Assembly: GCF_002929335.1 (NCBI RefSeq)
Contig: NZ_PJIL01000017.1
Coordinates: forward strand, 1-64,000
Reading direction: 5' to 3'
Origin: Arthrobacter sp. Y81
GTDB taxonomy: Bacteria; Actinomycetota; Actinomycetes; Actinomycetales; Micrococcaceae
Length of the DNA stretch: 64,000 nt
Shown here: positions 15,773 to 24,709 of the stretch, in pieces
How the letters are laid out: the number at the start of each line of letters is the position of its first letter
How positions within the stretch are numbered: position 1 is the first letter of the stretch
Made by a program: the position numbers and the translations under genes
The notes under the pieces: model-generated
The model's database searches: none
Seen by the model: only the letters and a program-made list of their open reading frames with translations
Told to the model about the DNA's origin: nothing

Positions 15773-16912
15773 TTACGAAAGGTGCCGTTCCTCCACGCCG
15801 TTGTACTCGCTCAGCGGTCGGATGAGGGAGTTGGCATCGAGCTGCTCCATGATGTGCGCGGTCCAGCCGGTGATGCGGCTGGCAACGAACAGGGGAGTGA
15901 AGGTATCAGTGTCGAAGCCCATGAGGTGGTACGTGGGGCCCGTGGGATAGTCGAGGTTCGGCTTGATTCCCTTGGCCTCGTCCATGGCGGTCTCCAGCCC
16001 GTTGTAGAGCCCCAGGAGTTCCGGACGGCCGTAGTGCGCGATCATCTTGTCCAGCGCGGCTTTCATGGTGGGGACGCGCGAGTCGCCGTGCTTGTAGACA
16101 CGGTGGCCGAAACCCATGACCTTCTTCTTCTGGGCCAGGGCATCCTCCATCCACGCCTTCGCCCGGGCGGCGGCGTCCTCCAGGGATTCCTCCGGCCGGA
16201 TGCCGATCTCGTCGAAGGTGTGCATCACGGCTTCGTTGGCGCCGCCGTGGAGCGTTCCCTTTAGAGCGCCGATGGCGCCGGTCACGGCGGAATGCAGGTC
16301 CGAGAGCGTGGACGTGATCACGCGGGCCGTGAACGTGGAAGCGTTGAAGGAGTGCTCGGCGTACAAAATCATGGAGACATTGAAGGCGTCGACCACTTCG
16401 GGGACGGCCTCCTCGCCGAACGTCATCCAGAGGAAATTGGCGTCGTAGCCAAGGTCATCACGGGGCTCAACCAGGTCCTGGCCGTGGCGGCGGCGCTGGT
16501 CGTAGGCCACGACGGCGGGCATCGCGGCGAACAGATCCATGGCCTTGGCCAGGTTGGCTTCGCGCGAGGAGTCCTCGGCGAGTGGGTGCCGTGCGCCCAT
16601 GACCGATGCCGCCGTCCGGCAGACATCCATCGGGTGGGAGGTGGTGGGCAGGGCGTCGATCACCTGTTTGACCACCGGATCCAGGGCACGTCCGGCGCGT
16701 TCCTTGGCCGTGAACTCGGCCAGCTGCTCCGGCGTGGGCAGTTCGCCGTTCCAGAGCAGGTAGGCCACTTCCTCGAAGCTGCACCTGGCGGCCAGTTCCT
16801 GGACGGGGTAGCCGCGGTAGAGCAGCGAGTTCGTGTCTGAATTGACCTTGGACACCGCGGTGTAGTCCACCACGACGCCGGCGAGGCCCTTTTTGATCTC
16901 ATTTTCAGCCAT
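15773..16912 (-). CDS. prpC: 2-methylcitrate synthase
   Basis: A 379-residue citrate synthase-family enzyme condensing propionyl-CoA with oxaloacetate to 2-methylcitrate. Features include SLLYRGYPVQELA near the N-terminus, GGANEAVMH and GFGHRVYKHGDSR with the catalytic His, and R-rich substrate-binding sequence near the end. Length and the short N-terminus match the PrpC/type II Gram-positive class rather than the 430-residue housekeeping citrate synthase. An AAGGAGT ribosome binding site lies before the ATG. Last gene of the gntR-prpD-prpB-prpC operon, 66 nt after prpB. Confidence 0.92.
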   Translation of the reverse strand: MAENEIKKGLAGVVVDYTAVSKVNSDTNSLLYRGYPVQELAARCSFEEVAYLLWNGELPTPEQLAEFTAKERAGRALDPVVKQVIDALPTTSHPMDVCRTAASVMGARHPLAEDSSREANLAKAMDLFAAMPAVVAYDQRRRHGQDLVEPRDDLGYDANFLWMTFGEEAVPEVVDAFNVSMILYAEHSFNASTFTARVITSTLSDLHSAVTGAIGALKGTLHGGANEAVMHTFDEIGIRPEESLEDAAARAKAWMEDALAQKKKVMGFGHRVYKHGDSRVPTMKAALDKMIAHYGRPELLGLYNGLETAMDEAKGIKPNLDYPTGPTYHLMGFDTDTFTPLFVASRITGWTAHIMEQLDANSLIRPLSEYNGVEERHLS

Positions 16913-16978
16913 GCTGAAACTCCTTCGTTCCTTGTGCCTGTGGGCCGGCCGAAGCCGGAAGTCCGGGATGGTTGGGGG

Positions 16979-17884
16979 TCAGTGGGTACCTGGAATCTTG
17001 AAATTGAAGACTCCGGTGTCAAAGCGGTTGTAGGCTTCGTAATCCACGAGGTCGTACAGCCGCGCACGGGTCAGCATGCTCTCTACCTGTGCCTCCTGGG
17101 TGCCGTCGGACCTGATCGATTCCAGAGTACGCTCCGCGGCGCCCATGGCACTACGGAGCAGCGTGACCGGATAGATGACCATGTTGACGCCGACGCCCTG
17201 GAGCTGGTCGACGGTGAACAGTTCGCTCTTGCCGAACTCGGTCATGTTGGCCAGGATCGGTACGTCCACTGCATCACGGATGGCTTGGAATTCGCTGAGA
17301 TCCTTCATGGCCTCCGGGAAGATGGCGTCCGCCCCGGCCTCGACGAGTGCCTTGGCGCGCTCCTGTGCCGCTTCCAGCCCGTCCGTGGCCCGGATGTCCG
17401 TCCGGGCCATGATCAGGAAGTTGGGGTCCCGGCGGGCGTCCGCCGCGGCGCGGATGCGCTTGGTGGCGGTGTCCAGGTCCACCACGTTCTTGCCGTCGAG
17501 GTGGCCGCACCTCTTGGGGTTGAACTGGTCCTCGATGTGGCAGCCGGCAAGGCCGGCGTTTTCGAGTTCCTGGACGCTGCGGGCAACGTTCATGGGCTCG
17601 CCGAAGCCGGTGTCGGCGTCGACGATGGAGGGCAGGTCGGTCATGCGGGCGATCTGCCCGGCCCGGGTTGCCACTTCGGTGAGCGTGGTCAGCCCGATGT
17701 CCGGCAGGCCGAGGTCGTTGGCCAGGACCGCGCCGGAAATGTAGACACCGGCGAAGCCCTTCTCCTCGATCAGCCGGGCCGAGAGCGGGTTGAACGCGCC
17801 GGGGAACTGCTGGATGGTCCCGGACGCCAGGAGCTTGCGGAACCGGATCCGCTTCTGTTCCGGGGTGACCTTGGAGTACAGCAT
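16979..17884 (-). CDS. prpB: 2-methylisocitrate lyase
   Basis: A 301-residue isocitrate lyase/PEP mutase-superfamily enzyme that cleaves 2-methylisocitrate to pyruvate and succinate. It shows VDADTGFG (metal-binding Asp residues), the catalytic KRCGHLDGK loop with its Cys, and IMARTD followed by EGADAIFPEA-like sequence (VEAGADAIFPEA). The ATG is fixed by a one-base overlap with the prpD stop (TGATG). The frame is open upstream into prpD but that sequence is a shadow. Confidence 0.94.
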   Translation of the reverse strand: MLYSKVTPEQKRIRFRKLLASGTIQQFPGAFNPLSARLIEEKGFAGVYISGAVLANDLGLPDIGLTTLTEVATRAGQIARMTDLPSIVDADTGFGEPMNVARSVQELENAGLAGCHIEDQFNPKRCGHLDGKNVVDLDTATKRIRAAADARRDPNFLIMARTDIRATDGLEAAQERAKALVEAGADAIFPEAMKDLSEFQAIRDAVDVPILANMTEFGKSELFTVDQLQGVGVNMVIYPVTLLRSAMGAAERTLESIRSDGTQEAQVESMLTRARLYDLVDYEAYNRFDTGVFNFKIPGTH

Positions 17885-19404
17885 CAGAAGAGTCCCTTCG
17901 GTGCTGCTGCCAGGTCGATTACGCCGTCGGCTGCCTTGATGTTGAGCTGGTCCAGCTCGCCGGCGGCCAGTTCCGGGAGCCGGGCTGCGGCGGCGAGGAA
18001 CCGTTCGATCTCCTCTTCCGCCACCAGCCCCGCGGCGAGTGTGCGGAATTTGTTGACGTACTGTTCCCGGGCGAACGGCCGGGCGCCGAGCGGGTGGGCG
18101 TCGGCCACGGCGATCTTGTCGGTGATGACGGTGCCGTCGTTGAGCGTGATCTCCACGGAGCCGCCGAAGGCCTTCTCCGCGATGTCCAGGGAGTGGTAGC
18201 GGCGGGTCCATTCCGGGTCCTCGACCGTGGTGACCTTGTGCCACAGCTCCACGGTGTCCGGGCGGGCTGCGCGTTCCGGGGCGTAGGAGTCCACGTGGTG
18301 CCAGGCGCCGTCCTGCAGGGCGACGGTGAAGATGTAGGGAATGGAGTGGTCCAGGGTTTCGCGGCTGGCGGTGGGGCTGTACTTCTGGGGGTCGTTCGCG
18401 CCGGAGCCGATCACGTAGTGGGTGTGGTGGCTGGTTTTGATCAGCACGGACTTCACGTTGGCGGGGTCGGCGACCTCCGGGTGTTCGCCGTGGAGCTTCC
18501 GGGCGAGGTCGATCCACGCCTGCGCCTGGTACTCGGCGGAGTGTTCCTTCGTGTAGGTGTCAAGGATGGCGCGCTTGGCCTCGCCGGGAGTCGGCAGCGG
18601 CACCATGTAGGAAGCCTCCGGGCCGTCCAGCATCCAGGCGATGAACCCGTCTTCCCCTTCGTAGATCGGGACGGGGGAGGTCTGGCCGCGCATGGAGCGG
18701 TCCGCCGCCTCGACGGCCATCTTGCCGGCGAACGCCGGGGCGTGCGCCTTCCAGGTGGAAATCTCGCCCTTGCGCGACTGGCGCGTGGCGGTGGTGGTGT
18801 GCAGCGCCTGGCCGACCGACTGAAAGATCGTTTCGACGTCGAGCCCCAGCAGGGTGCCAATGCCGGCGGCCGCGGACGGGCCGAGATGGGCCACGTGGTC
18901 GATCTTGTGTTTGTGCAGGCAGATGGCCTTGACCAGGTTCACCTGGATTTCGTAGCCGGTGGCGATGCCGCGGATGAGGTCGTGTCCGCTGGAGCCGACG
19001 TGCTGGGCGACGGCGAGGATCGGCGGGATGTTGTCGCCGGGGTGGGAGTAGTCCGCTGCCAGGAAGGTGTCGTGGTAGTCGAGTTCACGGACAGCGACGC
19101 CGTTGGCCCAGGCGGCCCATTCCGGTGCCACGCGCTCGTCGATGCCGAAGACCTTGGATCCCTTGCCGCCCGTGGTGGGCCCGTGGGTCAGTGCCTGTGC
19201 GCGGGCGGCAACGATGGGGGCCCGGTTCAGGGAGGCGATGGCCACCGAGGCGTTGTCGATCACCCGGTTGATCACCATGTCGGTGACCTCCTCGGTGACG
19301 GCGACGGGATCGGTGGCAACCTTGGCGATCATGTACGCGAGCTGGTCCTCGCGGGGCAGGTTTTCCTCGCTCTTGTAAACGCGGACGTGGTGTTCCTTGA
19401 CCAT
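17884..19404 (-). CDS. prpD: 2-methylcitrate dehydratase
   Basis: A 506-residue MmgE/PrpD-family protein that dehydrates 2-methylcitrate to 2-methyl-cis-aconitate. N-terminal helical domain (residues about 1-290) and C-terminal lid (about 290-480); stretches such as FLAADYSHPGDNIPPILAVAQ and HVAHLGPSAAAGIGTLLGLD are typical of PrpD. Starts at the ATG after AAAAGGAGC, 10 nt downstream of gntR, and overlaps prpB by one base. No separate acnD/prpF is present, so this is the PrpD route. Confidence 0.93.
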   Translation of the reverse strand: MVKEHHVRVYKSEENLPREDQLAYMIAKVATDPVAVTEEVTDMVINRVIDNASVAIASLNRAPIVAARAQALTHGPTTGGKGSKVFGIDERVAPEWAAWANGVAVRELDYHDTFLAADYSHPGDNIPPILAVAQHVGSSGHDLIRGIATGYEIQVNLVKAICLHKHKIDHVAHLGPSAAAGIGTLLGLDVETIFQSVGQALHTTTATRQSRKGEISTWKAHAPAFAGKMAVEAADRSMRGQTSPVPIYEGEDGFIAWMLDGPEASYMVPLPTPGEAKRAILDTYTKEHSAEYQAQAWIDLARKLHGEHPEVADPANVKSVLIKTSHHTHYVIGSGANDPQKYSPTASRETLDHSIPYIFTVALQDGAWHHVDSYAPERAARPDTVELWHKVTTVEDPEWTRRYHSLDIAEKAFGGSVEITLNDGTVITDKIAVADAHPLGARPFAREQYVNKFRTLAAGLVAEEEIERFLAAAARLPELAAGELDQLNIKAADGVIDLAAAPKGLF

Positions 19405-19414
19405 GGTGCTCCTT

Positions 19415-20056
19415 TTAGTGAGGTGTATGCGTGACTTTGACGTGGGAAAGACTTCGGTGCAGATGAAGGGTGGTGGCCGCTTCGGCCAGCCGGGGATTGC
19501 CTGCGGCGATCGCTTCCGCGATGGCGGCGTGCTCTGCGGCGGCCGCGGTGAGCCGCTGTGTGTCGTCGGCGGCCAGGCGGCGGACCCGGACCAAGTGCAC
19601 ACGGAGGCTGCGCATGGCCTGGGCCAGGTAGGAGTTGGAAATCGCGGCGTCGATGGCCGCGTCGAGACGGCCCGCCAGCTCGTAGTAGGCATGGCGTCCG
19701 GGATCGCTGCCGTTGATCAGCTCCGGAGCCTGGAGGAGCTCAAGGCGGAGCTGTTCAAAGGTCGCGGAGTCGCCGCGCTCGGCGGCCAGGGCGGCCGCCT
19801 TGCCTTCAAGGGTTTCGCGCAGTTCGAAAAGCTCGTCGATGTCGTCAAGCGAAATATCGGTGACGACGACGCCGCGGCCGCCCGCCGTTGTCGTCAGGCC
19901 CTCCGCGGTGAGCCGGCTCAGGGCCTCCCGGAGAGGTGTGCGGGAGATGCCCAGCCGCTCGGACTGCTCCACTTCCGCGAGGACAGTCCCGGGCAGGAGG
20001 CGCCATTCGATGATGTCATCGCGCAATGCCGCATAGGCCCTGTCGCTGGCGCGCAT
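19415..20056 (-). CDS. GntR-family (FadR/FCD type) regulator of the prp genes
   Basis: A 213-residue regulator. The winged helix-turn-helix covers residues 1-65 (DRAYAALRDDIIEWRLLPGT, GISRTPLREALSRL) and an FCD ligand-binding domain of six helices follows (FELRETLEGKAAALAAERGD, HRSLSHVKV). AAGGAGG 5 nt before the ATG at 20056 sets this start over longer in-frame options. It heads the prpDBC operon and is divergent from prpE. Two GTGTATAC palindromes lie upstream, one over its own promoter, so it probably represses itself and prpDBC and controls prpE. The ligand may be a propionate-pathway intermediate; not visible from sequence. Confidence 0.9.
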   Translation of the reverse strand: MRASDRAYAALRDDIIEWRLLPGTVLAEVEQSERLGISRTPLREALSRLTAEGLTTTAGGRGVVVTDISLDDIDELFELRETLEGKAAALAAERGDSATFEQLRLELLQAPELINGSDPGRHAYYELAGRLDAAIDAAISNSYLAQAMRSLRVHLVRVRRLAADDTQRLTAAAAEHAAIAEAIAAGNPRLAEAATTLHLHRSLSHVKVTHTPH

Positions 20057-20087
20057 CTCTGCCTCCTTCATTGGTTGACGCTCCTCA

Positions 20088-20097
20088 GTGTATACAC
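20088..20097. promoter_or_regulatory. GntR operator O1 (gntR-prpDBC side)
   Basis: Perfect 10-bp palindrome GTGTATACAC, typical of FadR/FCD GntR operators. It overlaps the likely -10 (TATACA on the minus strand) and lies 32 nt before the regulator's ATG, as expected for autorepression. Confidence 0.75.
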
Positions 20098-20150
20098 AGA
20101 AGGCTTGATTGCCCAGCAAAAGCTACACTTCCGCTATTTTCTTCCCTTCT

Positions 20151-20160
20151 GTGTATACAA
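20151..20160. promoter_or_regulatory. GntR operator O2 (prpE side)
   Basis: GTGTATACAA, a second copy of the same palindrome, centre to centre 63 bp from O1 and ending 5 bp before the -35 of prpE. About six helical turns separate the two, so cooperative binding or looping is possible. Confidence 0.72.
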
Positions 20161-20165
20161 AGAGC

Positions 20166-20194
20166 TTGTGCGTGCCACCGGCCGGGGCTAGCAT
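20166..20194 (+). promoter_or_regulatory. prpE promoter
   Basis: -35 TTGTGC (20166-20171) and -10 TAGCAT (20189-20194), 17-bp spacing. Predicted start near 20201 gives a leader of about 30 nt to the ATG at 20231. The O2 operator abuts it upstream. Confidence 0.6.
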
Positions 20195-20230
20195 GGGCGT
20201 CATCACAATGTCGTGGACGGGATGCATCTC

Positions 20231-22132
20231 ATGGTTACCAGGAGTTATCAGGACACTTATGCACGGAGCCTGGAGGAGCCGGATGAATTCTGGCTGGATG
20301 CTGCCGGGAAGATCTCCTGGACGAGGCCGCCGCAGCAGGCCCTGGATTCCAGCCGGGCACCGCTTTACAGCTGGTTTCCGGACGGCGTCCTCAACACGTC
20401 CTACAACGCCCTCGACCGCCACGTGGCAGCCGGGCGGGGCGAACAGGATGCGCTGATCTACGATTCCGCCATGCTCGGGACCCGGCGCCGCTACAGCTAT
20501 GCGGAGCTCACCGGACTGGTGGCCCGCTTTGCCGGTGTGCTGCGCAGCCAGGGCGTGGGCAAAGGGGACCGGGTGGTCATCTACATGCCGATGATTCCCG
20601 AAGCCGCCATCGCCATGCTGGCAACGGCGCGGCTTGGTGCGGTCCATTCTGTGGTCTTCGGCGGTTTCGCGCCCAAGGAGCTCGCTGCCCGTATTCGGGA
20701 CGCCGCGCCCGCCGTGGTGGTCACGGCTTCCGGCGGAATCGAGCCATCGCGCCGGATCGAATACCTTCCTGCTGTCGAGGAAGCCCTCCGCCTCGCCGGC
20801 GCTCCGGGACTCCCCGTGATTGTCACGGCGCGGGATGGATTTGCCTCCTCAGTGTCTGACCACCCGGGCTGGCTGGACTGGGACACCGAGATGGCGGCCG
20901 CTGAACCGGCGGCGCCGGTGGACGTCAACGCCACTGACCCGCTCTACATCCTCTACACCTCGGGAACCACGGGTGCACCCAAGGGGGTGGTGCGGGACAA
21001 CGGCGGCCATGCCGTGGCGCTGAGCTGGACCATGGAAAACGTCTACGGCGTCGGCCCGGGGAACGTCATGTGGACCGCTTCCGACGTCGGCTGGGTGGTA
21101 GGACACTCCTACATCGTCTACGGGCCGCTGCTGGCCGGCGCCACCACCGTCCTCTATGAGGGGAAGCCGGTAGGAACACCTGATGCGGGCGCTTTCTGGC
21201 GCGTGATCCGGGACCACAAGGTCAATGTCCTCTTTACCGCCCCCACAGCGCTGCGCGCCATCCGCAAGGCCGACCCCGAAGCGAAACTGCTGCGGGACTA
21301 CGACATCTCCAGCCTGCGAACGCTTTTTGCCGCGGGGGAGCGGCTGGACACCGATACCTTCCACTGGGCAGCGCAGACCCTGGGTGTCCCGGTGGTGGAC
21401 CACTGGTGGCAGACCGAGACGGGCTGGGCCATCTGCGCCAACCCGCGCGGGCTGGAAGAGCTCCCCATCAAGGCAGGCTCGCCCAGCGTTCCGATGCCGG
21501 GTTTCAAGCTCAACATCGTCGACGGACTGGGGGAGGACGTCGAAACCGGGACGGAAGGAAACATTGTGCTCGGGCTGCCGCTGCCGCCCGGTACGCTGAC
21601 CACTCTCTGGGGCGACGACGAACGCTACGTCTCCTCCTACCTCCAGGCCTTTGAGGGCTCCTACGCCACCGGCGACTCCGGCTACCGGGACGAGGACGGC
21701 TACGTGTTCGTGATGGGCCGCACTGACGACATCATCAATGTGGCGGGGCACCGGCTGTCCACCGGCGCCATGGAGCAGGTCATCGGACAGCACCCGGCGG
21801 TGGCCGAGTGCGCGGTGATCGGCCTCGCGGATCCGCTGAAGGGCCAGCGGCCCAGCGGCTACGTAGTACTCAAGGCGGGCGTGGACGTGCCCGAGGACAT
21901 TCTGGTCAAGGACCTGATCGCGCTGGTCCGCCGGGACATCGGGGCGGTTGCGGACTTCAAGCACGTGGCAGTGGTGGAGGCTCTGCCCAAAACCCGTTCG
22001 GGCAAGATCCTCCGCAAGACCATGCGACAGATCGCCGACGGCGAGGAGTACGTGGTGCCGTCCACGATTGAGGACGCCGGGGTCATCGACCAGCTGATCG
22101 GGACCCTTCGCCCCGCCGGCCCCCGGAAGTAA
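20231..22132 (+). CDS. prpE: Propionyl-CoA synthetase
   Basis: A 633-residue acyl-CoA synthetase (AMP-forming). Motifs: YTSGTTGAPKGVV (ATP loop), DHWWQTETGWAI (the PrpE form; acetyl-CoA synthetases usually have DTWWQTETGG), and the C-terminal PKTRSGKILRKTMR with the Lys that is acetylated in this family. Makes propionyl-CoA for PrpC. In-frame starts at 20213 and 20222 also exist; ATG 20231 begins VTRSYQDTYARS, the usual N-terminus. Divergent from gntR-prpDBC; substrate is supported by both motif and context. Confidence 0.9.
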   Translation: MVTRSYQDTYARSLEEPDEFWLDAAGKISWTRPPQQALDSSRAPLYSWFPDGVLNTSYNALDRHVAAGRGEQDALIYDSAMLGTRRRYSYAELTGLVARFAGVLRSQGVGKGDRVVIYMPMIPEAAIAMLATARLGAVHSVVFGGFAPKELAARIRDAAPAVVVTASGGIEPSRRIEYLPAVEEALRLAGAPGLPVIVTARDGFASSVSDHPGWLDWDTEMAAAEPAAPVDVNATDPLYILYTSGTTGAPKGVVRDNGGHAVALSWTMENVYGVGPGNVMWTASDVGWVVGHSYIVYGPLLAGATTVLYEGKPVGTPDAGAFWRVIRDHKVNVLFTAPTALRAIRKADPEAKLLRDYDISSLRTLFAAGERLDTDTFHWAAQTLGVPVVDHWWQTETGWAICANPRGLEELPIKAGSPSVPMPGFKLNIVDGLGEDVETGTEGNIVLGLPLPPGTLTTLWGDDERYVSSYLQAFEGSYATGDSGYRDEDGYVFVMGRTDDIINVAGHRLSTGAMEQVIGQHPAVAECAVIGLADPLKGQRPSGYVVLKAGVDVPEDILVKDLIALVRRDIGAVADFKHVAVVEALPKTRSGKILRKTMRQIADGEEYVVPSTIEDAGVIDQLIGTLRPAGPRK

Positions 22133-22173
22133 CAGGTGGGATCAGCCCTGCGCTCGCCGGCAGTGTCCGGCCG

Positions 22174-22884
22174 TCAGCCCCGGTTCCAGCGGTACTCGTT
22201 CTCCGGCCTGCCCGGCGCGCCGTACCGGGCGGTCCGGGAGACGGTTCCGGCGTCCGCCAGGTATTCGAGGTAGCGCCGGGCGGTCACGCGGGACATCCCC
22301 AGGGCGTCCATTACCTCCGTGGCCGAAACTGCGTCCTGCTGCTGCTTCATGAACTCCTTCACGGCGTCGAGGGTCGACGTCGACAGGCCCTTGGGCAGCG
22401 GCAGCTCGCTCGGGGCCCGCAGGCTCGCGAAAGCCTGGTCAACGTCGCTCTGTGAGGCCCCGGACCTGGCCCCTCCCGAGCCGGCGCCGAGCTGCTCCCG
22501 GAACTGCTGGTAGCTGGCCAGCTTGTCCGCAAACGTGGCGTAGGTGAAGGGCTTGATGAGGTACTGGACAACGCCAATCGACACGGCGCTGCGCACGATG
22601 TTGAGTTCGCGAACGGCCGTAATGGCAATAATGTCGGCCAGCAGTCCTGAAGCCCGCATCCTCCGGGCAATGTCCAGGCCATGGAGATCGGGAAGGTTCA
22701 TGTCCAGCAGGACCAGCTCCACCGGGTTGCCTGCGGCCGAGAATTCTGCCAGCAGACGCAGCGCCGATTGACCGTCGGGGGCCGTACCGGCTAGGGAGAA
22801 GCCTTTGAGCCTCCCCACGTAGGCGCCGTGCGCGGCCGCTGCTACGGGTTCATCCTCAACGACGAGGACTCTGATATCGCTCAT
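22174..22884 (-). CDS. Response regulator, CitB/DcuR-type
   Basis: A 236-residue regulator. The N-terminal receiver has the acidic pair E10-D11, phospho-acceptor D61 in LLDMNLPD, Thr in AITAVRE and Lys in YLIKPFTY. A linker and a C-terminal helix-turn-helix (residues about 175-230, SATEVMDALGMSRVTARRYLEYL) place it in the CitB/DctR/DcuR group. Its ATG overlaps the kinase stop (TAATG), so the two are coupled. Regulates, most likely, the divergent dctA gene; inferred from context and family. Confidence 0.92.
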   Translation of the reverse strand: MSDIRVLVVEDEPVAAAAHGAYVGRLKGFSLAGTAPDGQSALRLLAEFSAAGNPVELVLLDMNLPDLHGLDIARRMRASGLLADIIAITAVRELNIVRSAVSIGVVQYLIKPFTYATFADKLASYQQFREQLGAGSGGARSGASQSDVDQAFASLRAPSELPLPKGLSTSTLDAVKEFMKQQQDAVSATEVMDALGMSRVTARRYLEYLADAGTVSRTARYGAPGRPENEYRWNRG

Positions 22885-24569
22885 TAAAGCTCCTTGGTGG
22901 TGCCGGCTGTTGTGCCGGCCGCTGCGCCTGGCGGGGCGTCGGAGGCGGTGCCTGAACCGGTGGCGGCGGGGAGGTGAATGTGGAAATGCGCCCCGCGGGG
23001 ATTCGTGATGGTCATGGTGCCACCGAGCCGGTGGACCGCCTGCCGCACCAGCGCCAGGCCGAGCCCCCGTCCGTACTTCCCGGGCGCCTTTGTGCTGAAA
23101 CCGTATCGGAACACGTCGTCCACCGCATCGGGGTCGATTCCGCGGCCGGAGTCCTCCACGGTGATGTCCACGCCCCGGACGCCCGTATCCACCGACAATT
23201 CGACCCACTTGGGGGCCGGCGCGTCGGCTGCAGCGTCAATGGCGTTGTCCAGCAGGTTGCCGAGGATGGTCACCAGGTCCTGCACGGCCACGCCGGAAGT
23301 CCCGGCCGTACTGTTCGCCTGCAGGCCAAATTCGACGCCACGCTCGTGCGCTTCTGCCGCCTTGCCCATGACGAGGGCGCTCAGGACCGGTTCCTCCATG
23401 GAGCCCACCATCTCGTCCGTGAGCTGCTGGCTGAGCTCGAGGTCCTTGGTGGCAAAATCCAGGGCTTCGTCCGCCCGCCCCAGTTCCATCAGCGAAACGA
23501 TCGTGTGGAGCCGGTTGGCGTGCTCATGGGTCTGGGCCCGCAGGGCGTCGGAAAGCGTGCGCATGGTTTCCAGTTCGCTTCCCAGGGACTCGATCTCCGT
23601 ACGGTCGCGGATGGTTGCGACCGTGCCAAACACCGCCGGGCGCTGCCGGCCGGCAGAGGATGCGGGTCCCACCGCGGGCCCCTGGTTGATCACCAGGACC
23701 CGGGGTCCGGCCAAATGGATTTCATCCAGCACGGTCCTCCCGGATTCGAACAGGTCCTTCAGGCTGGTTGCCAGCGGGAGGTCCCTGATCAGGACGGCGT
23801 CGGCAGGGTCGACCCCCGAGGAGCGCGGGGCCAGCCCCAGGAGTTCTGCGGCCTTGTCGTTGTACATCACCACACGGCCCTTGGGATCGATGAGGATGAC
23901 CCCTTCCCGGACGGAGTGCAGGACGGACTCGTAGTACGCGAACAGCTGCGCGAGCTGTTCAGGCCCCCAGCCCCGGGTGACATTGCGCAGGTAGCGGCCC
24001 AGCAGCCAGGACGCCACTGAGCCTCCCACCAGGAGGGCAAACGCAATCGCCAGGATCGCCGGCAGCCGGGCGGCGAGGGCAACGTCCACTGTATTTACCG
24101 TCACTCCGGCGGCCACCAGGGCCTTCACGTTTCCAGCTGCGTCCTTGACGGGTGCGATGGTGCGTACGGACGGCCCCAGCGTGCCGGCCGTGATTTCGGT
24201 GAACACCTCGCCGTTCAGGGCGGCGTCAATCGAGCCGATGTAGGGCTTGCCGAGTTCCTCGTCCCGCGGGTGGGTCCATCGGGTCCGGTCCGGAGCCATG
24301 ATGGTGATGAAATCCGCGTCGGCGTCGCCCATGACATCCAGGGCGTAGGGCTGAAGCACAGCGGACGGGTCGGCCGAGCCGGCGGCCTGCAGCACGAGGG
24401 GATTGTCGGCAATGGACGTGGCAATGCCGGACATGCGCCGTCCGGCCTCGTTGTAGGCATGGTCCCGGGCATCGATGAAGGTGGCCGTTCCCACTGTTGC
24501 GGTCAGCGCGAGCATGAACAGCAAATGCGCCACGAACAGCCGGCGCGCAATGCTCCACTTATGCCTCAT
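22884..24569 (-). CDS. Sensor histidine kinase, CitA/DcuS-type
   Basis: A 561-residue membrane kinase. TM1 at about residues 10-31, an outer CitA-like PAS sensor (32-168, with ALDVMGDADADFITIM), TM2 at about 170-191, a cytoplasmic PAS domain (about 210-330, VREGVILIDPKGRVVMYN), the dimerisation/phosphorylation segment QTHEHANRLH with His348, and a HATPase domain (VTILGNLLDNAIDAA, EDSGRGIDPD, GRGLGLALVRQ). Homologues sense citrate or C4-dicarboxylates. The ATG at 24569 follows GGAAGG. Divergent from dctA, so it probably senses succinate, fumarate or malate. Confidence 0.9.
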   Translation of the reverse strand: MRHKWSIARRLFVAHLLFMLALTATVGTATFIDARDHAYNEAGRRMSGIATSIADNPLVLQAAGSADPSAVLQPYALDVMGDADADFITIMAPDRTRWTHPRDEELGKPYIGSIDAALNGEVFTEITAGTLGPSVRTIAPVKDAAGNVKALVAAGVTVNTVDVALAARLPAILAIAFALLVGGSVASWLLGRYLRNVTRGWGPEQLAQLFAYYESVLHSVREGVILIDPKGRVVMYNDKAAELLGLAPRSSGVDPADAVLIRDLPLATSLKDLFESGRTVLDEIHLAGPRVLVINQGPAVGPASSAGRQRPAVFGTVATIRDRTEIESLGSELETMRTLSDALRAQTHEHANRLHTIVSLMELGRADEALDFATKDLELSQQLTDEMVGSMEEPVLSALVMGKAAEAHERGVEFGLQANSTAGTSGVAVQDLVTILGNLLDNAIDAAADAPAPKWVELSVDTGVRGVDITVEDSGRGIDPDAVDDVFRYGFSTKAPGKYGRGLGLALVRQAVHRLGGTMTITNPRGAHFHIHLPAATGSGTASDAPPGAAAGTTAGTTKEL

Positions 24570-24600
24570 TCCAACCTTCCATGACCAATATGAACGCAAC

Positions 24601-24616
24601 GGTGAGCCAGGTCACC
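24601..24616. promoter_or_regulatory. Inverted repeat between kinase and dctA
   Basis: GGTGA-N6-TCACC lies in the 140-bp divergent region, 32 nt upstream of the kinase start. It is the clearest dyad there and a candidate site for the response regulator. No strong -35/-10 pair for dctA is apparent. Confidence 0.3.
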
Positions 24617-24709
24617 CTATGCCCAATGATGGATATCACACCGGACGGACGTGAAGAGCCCAGAGAATGTGCCGCAACGTCTTCCAGATTATCCATAAGG
24701 AGACACATC

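Noticed and set aside
15752..19434. Plus-strand open frames opposite prpC, prpB and prpD
   Set aside because: Each is antisense to an unmistakable enzyme gene and has no domain of its own.
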